Below are positions 5,757 to 5,889 of a stretch of DNA of 5,889 bases, in pieces; position 1 is the stretch's first letter; the number at the start of each line of letters is the position of its first letter. The translations under genes were made by a program, and so were the position numbers. The notes below the pieces were generated by a model, which saw only the letters and a program-made list of their open reading frames with translations, was not told where the DNA came from and searched no databases. The DNA comes from DASROJ01 sp035646975 (lineage in GTDB: Bacteria > Acidobacteriota > Polarisedimenticolia > JACPZX01 > DASXTC01), in the NCBI GenBank assembly GCA_035646975.1, contig DASROJ010000001.1:1-5889 (forward strand), in the 5' to 3' direction.

Positions 5757-5889
5757 ATGCGAGGATTCGGGATGGGGTGTCTGGGCATCTGGGCGCTCTG
5801 CGTGCTTTCCACGGGATGCGGCATGCCACCGGCCGACACACCGCTGACATCGGCGGTGGAGAAGGCCGACGCCACGGGCGTGAAGGACC
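5757..5889 (+). CDS. Lipoprotein, start only; mature part looks ankyrin-like (3' end off the window)
   Basis: Forty-four codons are visible. ATG at 5757 is preceded by GAGGAGG (5744-5750) with six bases between, a near-perfect ribosome-binding site. Residues 1-21 are a lipoprotein signal: Arg at 2, a hydrophobic stretch LGIWALCVL, and a lipobox-like STGC with the lipidated Cys at 21. Ser at -3 is less usual than Leu. The following DTPLTSAVEKADATGVKD (27-44) fits the opening of an ankyrin repeat (TPLxxAxxxxxxxxVK), so this may be a membrane-anchored ankyrin-repeat protein. That is inferred from one partial repeat. The gene runs off the right edge. Confidence 0.8.
   Translation, partial: MRGFGMGCLGIWALCVLSTGCGMPPADTPLTSAVEKADATGVKD

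Overview
The window is GC-rich DNA from an unidentified bacterium. A lipoprotein signal peptide, a Sec-type periplasmic protein and a CadC/ToxR-like membrane-bound winged-helix regulator point to a Gram-negative. The regulator type and small exported proteins would suit Acidobacteriota, but nothing here proves the phylum.

The left half (1-3180, minus strand) is one end of a ribosomally synthesised, post-translationally modified peptide (RiPP) locus with LanB-type dehydration. Read in its own direction it holds: a strong sigma70-like promoter (TTGACA, 17 bp, TATGAG) with operator-like palindromes; a 42-residue Ser/Thr/Cys-rich precursor gene with a consensus ribosome-binding site; an intrinsic terminator; a free-standing SpaB_C/glutamate-elimination protein (289 aa); and a LanB glutamylation-domain protein (662 codons visible) running off the left edge. 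The dehydratase is therefore split into two genes, elimination half first. The terminator probably lets the precursor message outnumber the enzyme message. No cyclase (LanC), YcaO, protease or transporter lies in the window, so the product class (class I lanthipeptide or thiopeptide-like) is open. The precursor and this layout are the most interesting content.

The right half looks like ordinary chromosome. It has a small secreted beta-rich protein (3290-3622, minus), a winged-helix regulator fused to a multi-pass membrane domain (3800-5161, plus; probably leaderless), a small coiled-coil protein convergent with it (5176-5463, minus; clear promoter), and the start of a lipoprotein gene (5757 onward, plus) whose mature N-terminus resembles an ankyrin repeat.

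The regulator is near the RiPP operon, but the secreted-protein gene lies between them and nothing ties them functionally. Gaps between genes are all under 300 bases and are covered by the promoter, palindrome, terminator and repeat entries.
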